DNA of 19,125 nt from CAZYWA01 sp964650975 [NCBI: uncultured bacterium]. Lineage in GTDB: Bacteria; JADJOY01. Below are positions 15,650 to 19,125 of the stretch, piece by piece. The notes below the pieces were generated by a model. It saw only the letters and a list, made by a program, of their open reading frames with translations. It made no database searches and had not been told where the DNA came from. The stretch lies in contig CAZYWA010000095.1 of the NCBI GenBank assembly GCA_964650975.1, positions 1 through 19,125 on the forward strand, read 5' to 3'. The stretch's first letter is position 1, and every line of letters begins with the position of its first letter. A program made the translations under genes and the position numbers.

Positions 15650-15701
15650 GGGCTACTCGACCGTTGGCGCGCGAGCGATCGATCGCGCCGTCCGTCGCAT
15701 G

Positions 15702-17261
15702 TCAGATCGCTCGCTCGCGCCCTTGCCAGTAGGGATCGCGGAGCTTGCGCTTCATGAGCTTGCCGCTCGGGTCGCGGGGCAGCGCGGCCGTGAAATCGAT
15801 CGAGCGTGGCACCTTGTAGCGAGCGAGCCGTGCACCGCAATGCGCGAGCAGCTCGTCCGCGAGCTGGGCGCCGCACTCGATGCCGGCCGCGGGTTCGATC
15901 ACCGCCTTCACCTCTTCCCCCCAGTCGGTGTGCGGGATCCCGAACACCGCGGCGTCGCCAACCTTGGGATGCGAGAGCAACGCCGCCTCGATCTCGGCCG
16001 GATAGATATTCACACCGCCCGAGATGATCATGTCGATCTTGCGATCGCACAGGAAGAGGTAACCCGCGTCGTCCAGGTAACCGACGTCGCCTGCCGTGAA
16101 GTAGCCACCGCGCCGGCTGGCGCGCGTCTTTTCGGGATCGCCGCCGTACTCGAAGTCGCTGTGCGATTTCATGTACACGGTCCCGGCGACGCCGGGCGGA
16201 CACGGCTGGCCCTCGTCGTCGAGCACCTTCACGTCGCCGCCGGGCCACGCGCGGCCCACGGTGCCCGGACGCTCGAGCCACTCGCTGGCGCGCACCAGGG
16301 TGCCGCCACCTTCGGTCGAGCCGTAGTACTCGAACACCACCGGGCCGAGCCACTCGATGATCCGATGCTTGACCTCGACCGGGCACGGCGCCGCGGCGTG
16401 GATGGCGGCGCGCAGGCTCGAGAGGTCGTAGCGCGCACGGGTTTCCGCCGGCAGCGCCAGCAGGCGGCGGAGCTGGGTCGGCACGAGATGCGTGGTGGTC
16501 ACCCGGTGCTGTTCGATGAGCTGCAGCGTGCGCTCGGCATCCCACTCGTCCATGAGCACCACGGGATGCTCCAGATGGAGCGAGAACCAGCCGTGCACCA
16601 TGGGAGCCAGGTGATACATGGGCGACGCGACCAGATGGACGTGGCCGTCGCGCGGCTCGAGCCCGTACTTGAAGAGATGCGCCGCCTGGTAGCCGATCGC
16701 CACGTCGGGGTCGAGGCTCGTGAGCGGCCGGCGCACGCTCCGCGGCCGCCCGGTGGTGCCGGACGTGTAAGGCAAGAGCTGGCCCGCCACGCGCGCGTCG
16801 GGCCGCTCGCTCGACTGGCCGCCAACCAGATCCTCGAGCGCCGTGAACCCGTCGACGGTTCCCACCGCGATTCGTCCACGCTCGGGAACACCGGCCTCGA
16901 CGGCCGCGGCTCTCGCGACCTCCGCGTAGCGTTCGCTCGCCACGAACGCCTTGGCCGGCGCATCGCCCAGGATGTGCGCCACCTCGGGAGCCGTGAGATG
17001 GGTGTTGATCGGCGTCAGCTGCAGGCCGATCTGCATGGTCGCGAGCAGGACCTCGAAGAGCTCGCGGCCGTTGGGCAAGAGCACCGCCACCACGTCGCCG
17101 CGCTCGAGACCGAGCGCGCGGAGGCCGTGCGCCAGGCGGTTGCCCGCGGCCGCAAGCTCCACGGCGCTGGTTTCGACGCCGAGCGCGTCGATCAGCGCCG
17201 GCGCAGCACGCCACTCGGGTGCCGCGCGCCAGAAGCCGCGAACGTCGCCGGGGAGGCTCAT
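15702..17261 (-). CDS. Long-chain or steroid-type acyl-CoA synthetase (FadD-like)
   Basis: A 519-residue ANL-superfamily adenylate-forming CoA ligase, activating a carboxylate through an acyl-AMP. The phosphate-binding loop is YTSGTTGRPRSV (165-176), the A5 motif is YYGSTEGGG, the hinge region reads YLFLCDRKIDMIISGG with NIYPAEIE following, and the adenylation lysine is K501 in PSGKLMKRK. All core motifs are intact. It resembles FadD enzymes of mycobacterial lipid and steroid catabolism more than short-chain acetate ligases, but chain specificity cannot be read. It is the first gene of the minus-strand unit, divergent from the DUF35 gene, and its 5' region carries the palindromic operator candidate. 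AGGAAA lies rather far (13 nt) from the ATG. Confidence 0.92.
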   Translation of the reverse strand: MSLPGDVRGFWRAAPEWRAAPALIDALGVETSAVELAAAGNRLAHGLRALGLERGDVVAVLLPNGRELFEVLLATMQIGLQLTPINTHLTAPEVAHILGDAPAKAFVASERYAEVARAAAVEAGVPERGRIAVGTVDGFTALEDLVGGQSSERPDARVAGQLLPYTSGTTGRPRSVRRPLTSLDPDVAIGYQAAHLFKYGLEPRDGHVHLVASPMYHLAPMVHGWFSLHLEHPVVLMDEWDAERTLQLIEQHRVTTTHLVPTQLRRLLALPAETRARYDLSSLRAAIHAAAPCPVEVKHRIIEWLGPVVFEYYGSTEGGGTLVRASEWLERPGTVGRAWPGGDVKVLDDEGQPCPPGVAGTVYMKSHSDFEYGGDPEKTRASRRGGYFTAGDVGYLDDAGYLFLCDRKIDMIISGGVNIYPAEIEAALLSHPKVGDAAVFGIPHTDWGEEVKAVIEPAAGIECGAQLADELLAHCGARLARYKVPRSIDFTAALPRDPSGKLMKRKLRDPYWQGRERAI

Positions 17262-17295
17262 GAAAAGGGCGTTTCCTGCGGGGTTCCGAGCGGAG

Positions 17296-17310
17296 TTGAC
17301 GGTTCGTCAA
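17296..17310. promoter_or_regulatory. Palindromic operator candidate in divergent promoter region
   Basis: TTGACG-GTT-CGTCAA is a perfect 6+3+6 inverted repeat centred in the 73-nt gap between the divergent acyl-CoA synthetase and DUF35 genes. The half-site TTGACG also matches a -35 box on either strand, so a bound repressor would block both promoters. Size and symmetry fit a TetR-family operator. No regulator gene is in the window and the -10 match is poor. Confidence 0.55.
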
Positions 17311-17334
17311 ATTCCATGTGTTGATACCACGCTC

Positions 17335-17763
17335 ATGAATCGCTGGCACCCATTCCGGCTGCTTCCGGAGATCACCGCCCAGAACCAGCACTTCTGGAAG
17401 AGCGGCGCCACCGGCTCGCTCGAGATCCTGTGCTGCAAGGCGTGCTCGACCTGGATCCACCCGCCGGCGCCGATCTGCCCCGCGTGCTTGAGCCGCGACG
17501 TCGAGCCGCGCGCGGTGAGCGGCCGCGCGACGCTCGCGAGCTTCACGGTCAATCACCAGCCCTGGATCCCGGGCTTCGACCCACCGTACGTGGTCGCACT
17601 GGTCGAGCTCCCCGAGCAGGCCGGGCTGCGCCTCACCACCAACCTGATCGACTGCGCGCCCGAGGACGCGAGGATCGGCATGCCGGTCGAGATCTGCTTC
17701 GACGAGTACGACGGCGTGTGGATCCCGCTGGCACGTCCGGCGGCGGGCGGCGGCGCGCCATGA
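17335..17763 (+). CDS. DUF35 Zn-ribbon/OB-fold protein (ChsH2 C-domain-like)
   Basis: A 142-residue protein with the DUF35 layout: N-terminal helix (ITAQNQHFWKSGATG), a rubredoxin-like zinc ribbon with C34-x2-C37 and C48-x2-C51 around a PP turn, then an OB fold (ASFTVNHQPWIPGF, PPYVVALVELPEQAGLRLTTNL). In steroid catabolism DUF35 domains bind and activate Ltp-type aldolases (Ltp2 with ChsH2) and guide acyl-CoA substrates. Here it is stand-alone, without the MaoC-like domain that ChsH2 carries. The stop overlaps the ATG of the thiolase-like gene (ATGA), the arrangement expected for obligate partners. The start at ATG 17335 is chosen because upstream codons run through the intergenic region. 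Confidence 0.92.
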   Translation: MNRWHPFRLLPEITAQNQHFWKSGATGSLEILCCKACSTWIHPPAPICPACLSRDVEPRAVSGRATLASFTVNHQPWIPGFDPPYVVALVELPEQAGLRLTTNLIDCAPEDARIGMPVEICFDEYDGVWIPLARPAAGGGAP

Positions 17764-18950
17764 CCGAGATCCACGAGCGCCGCGCCGCCATCACCGGCCT
17801 CGGCCAGTCGCAGGTCGGCCGCCGGCTCACGCGCACTCCGCTCGAGCTCACCCTGGACGCCTGCCTGGCCGCGATCGAGGACGCTGGTCTGACCCGCCGC
17901 GACATCGACGGCATGGCCACCTACCCCGGCGCCGGGATCGGCACCGCCGGCTTCGCGGGCGCCGGTATTCCCGAGGTGCAAGACGCGCTGCGCCTCGAGC
18001 TCGACTGGTTCAGCGGAGGCCACGAGGCGCCCGGCCAGCTCGGCTCGATCGTGAACGCGTGCCTGGCGGTCGCCGCCGGTCTCGCGACCCACGTGCTGTG
18101 TTTCCGCACCGTCGCCGAGGCGAGCGGTCAGGGTGGCGGTGGACGCGCCGGCATCGGCGGCGGTGGCAAGGGCGGATTCAGGGCGCGCGACATGCTGCAG
18201 TGGACGCTGCCCTTCGGCGCCGCGTCGGCGGCCAACTGGATCGCGTTGGTGGCGCAGCGCCACTTCCACGAGTACGGCACCACCCGCGAGCACCTCGCCG
18301 CGGTCTCGATCAACGCGCGGCGCAACGCGGGCCTCAATCCGCACGCGGTCTATCGCGAGCCGCTGACCCTCGAGCAGTACCTCGCGGCGCGGCTGATCTC
18401 GACTCCGTTTGGGCTCTACGATTGCGACGTGCCGGTCGACGGCAGCACCGCCGTCATCGTGTCGCGGGCAACCGAGACCGCGGCGCTCCGCAAGCGGCCG
18501 ATCCGCGTCGAGGCGGTCGGCACGGCGATTCACGGACGGCCGTCGTGGGACCAGTGGCGCGATCTCACGACGATGGCCTCGGCCGACGCCGGCCCCATGA
18601 TGTGGCGCCGCACCGATCTCAAACCGGCCGACGTGGACGTGGCGGAGCTCTACGACGGCTTCAGCTTTCTCACGCTGGCGTGGCTCGAAGCGCTCGGCTT
18701 CTGCGGACGCGGCGAATCCGGAGCCTTCGTCGCGGGCGGCGAGCGCATCGCGCTCACCGGCGAGCTGCCGCTCAACACCGGCGGCGGCCAGCTCTCCGCG
18801 GGGCGGCTCCACGGCTACGGCCTGCTCCACGAAGCGGTCGTGCAGCTGCGCGGCGAAGGCGGTGACCGTCAGGTCGCGAACCAGCCCGAGGTCGCGGTCG
18901 CGGCCGCGGGCGGCGGACCGCTCGCCGCGTCGATCCTGCTCACCCGCTGA
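17760..18950 (+). CDS. Thiolase-fold lipid-transfer-type protein, probable Ltp2-like retro-aldolase
   Basis: A 396-residue SCP2-thiolase-fold protein. The nucleophilic cysteine of true thiolases is missing: the equivalent segment (about 85-95) reads GGHEAPGQLG, and the C-terminal CxG is replaced by AAAGGGP (381-387). Retained landmarks are ELYDGFSF with Y298 and LHGYGLLHEA with H351 and Y353; tyrosines at closely similar positions are proposed catalytic in Ltp2 aldolases. This favours carbon-carbon lyase activity on a beta-hydroxyacyl-CoA over thiolysis. A glycine-rich insertion lies at 123-139. It overlaps the DUF35 gene by 4 nt and is presumably its partner. It could alternatively be a non-catalytic acyltransferase-like member. 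Reads away from the synthetase unit and is followed by a REPIN-like pair. Confidence 0.9.
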   Translation: MTEIHERRAAITGLGQSQVGRRLTRTPLELTLDACLAAIEDAGLTRRDIDGMATYPGAGIGTAGFAGAGIPEVQDALRLELDWFSGGHEAPGQLGSIVNACLAVAAGLATHVLCFRTVAEASGQGGGGRAGIGGGGKGGFRARDMLQWTLPFGAASAANWIALVAQRHFHEYGTTREHLAAVSINARRNAGLNPHAVYREPLTLEQYLAARLISTPFGLYDCDVPVDGSTAVIVSRATETAALRKRPIRVEAVGTAIHGRPSWDQWRDLTTMASADAGPMMWRRTDLKPADVDVAELYDGFSFLTLAWLEALGFCGRGESGAFVAGGERIALTGELPLNTGGGQLSAGRLHGYGLLHEAVVQLRGEGGDRQVANQPEVAVAAAGGGPLAASILLTR

Positions 18951-19011
18951 GCGGGAAAGCCAACACCCCGGCCATGAAACCGCAAGCAGCCGCAACCACG
19001 GCAGGATCGAT

Positions 19012-19121
19012 CGCTCGCCGCCGAGGGCCCGGCGGCGCTCCAGCGAGTGCCGTCGAGCCGACGCGTGGAGCCGTCCAATCGCGATCCCCGTGGAGGCCCA
19101 CCGGTCCCTCGGTGGGCAGCG
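19012..19121. repeat. REPIN-like inverted pair 3 (6-nt loop subtype)
   Basis: Minus-oriented copy 19012-19042 and plus-oriented copy 19091-19121, heads facing inward across 48 nt. Plus copy: T-GGAG, stem GCCCACCG/CGGTGGGC (19096-19103/19110-19117), loop GTCCCT, tail AGCG. Minus copy on its own strand: T-GGAG, stem CGCCGCCG/CGGCGGCG (19030-19037/19016-19023), loop GGCCCT, tail AGCG. It lies downstream of the Ltp-type gene; nothing else is seen in 18951-19125. Confidence 0.85.
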
Positions 19122-19125
19122 TCCG

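Noticed and set aside
15650-15701. GCGAGCGATC/GATCGCTCGC inverted repeats between the dehydrogenase and synthetase genes as another GGAG element
   Set aside because: No GGAG head, no conserved loop or tail; it is a simple GATC/GCGC-rich stretch in a short intercistronic gap.

Overview
The window is a GC-rich bacterial chromosomal segment (no AT-rich island, no phage, transposase, rRNA or tRNA genes seen) with 16 credible protein genes in about six transcription units. The mix of a 20-heme cytochrome, a CruF-type carotenoid hydratase, stand-alone P450s, a paired short acyl-CoA dehydrogenase set and a DUF35/thiolase-like pair suggests an aerobic or facultative soil or sediment bacterium of the Myxococcota/Binatota type. 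That placement is inference from gene content only; there is no phylogenetic marker.

Layout. (1) 246-2390, minus: a two-gene electron-transfer unit, a di-heme b-type membrane cytochrome followed after 9 nt by a periplasmic 20-heme cytochrome c built largely from exact 48-residue, two-heme repeats. (2) 2591-6706, plus: CruF-like carotenoid hydratase, cytochrome P450, aldehyde dehydrogenase and a small cupin. The first three overlap by ATGA and the cupin follows after 17 nt, so they read as one operon. (3) 6723-9165, minus: MFS exporter with a C-terminal monooxygenase-like domain, then a TSUP permease. (4) 9309-10181, plus: YpfJ-like zinc metallopeptidase. (5) 10383-17261, minus: acyl-CoA synthetase, two acyl-CoA dehydrogenases, a P450 and a B12-binding radical SAM protein. 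(6) 17335-18950, plus, divergent from (5): DUF35 Zn-ribbon/OB-fold protein overlapping a thiolase-fold Ltp protein that lacks the thiolase cysteines. Units 5 and 6 share a 73-nt intergenic region holding a perfect palindrome, and together look like a sterol or isoprenoid side-chain degradation module: P450 oxidation, CoA activation, alpha2-beta2 dehydrogenation, retro-aldol cleavage. No hydratase gene is present in the window.

The most unusual structure is non-coding. Three intergenic regions (10195-10361, 14358-14453, 19012-19121) each contain two inverted copies of a short element: T-GGAG, a perfect 8-bp stem, a 3- or 6-nt loop and usually an AGCG tail. Stem bases differ among the six copies but always remain paired, and loop type is shared within each pair. 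GGAG at the foot of a hairpin plus inverted pairing is the signature of REP/REPIN elements, so this appears to be a REPIN-like family; no RAYT transposase is encoded here.
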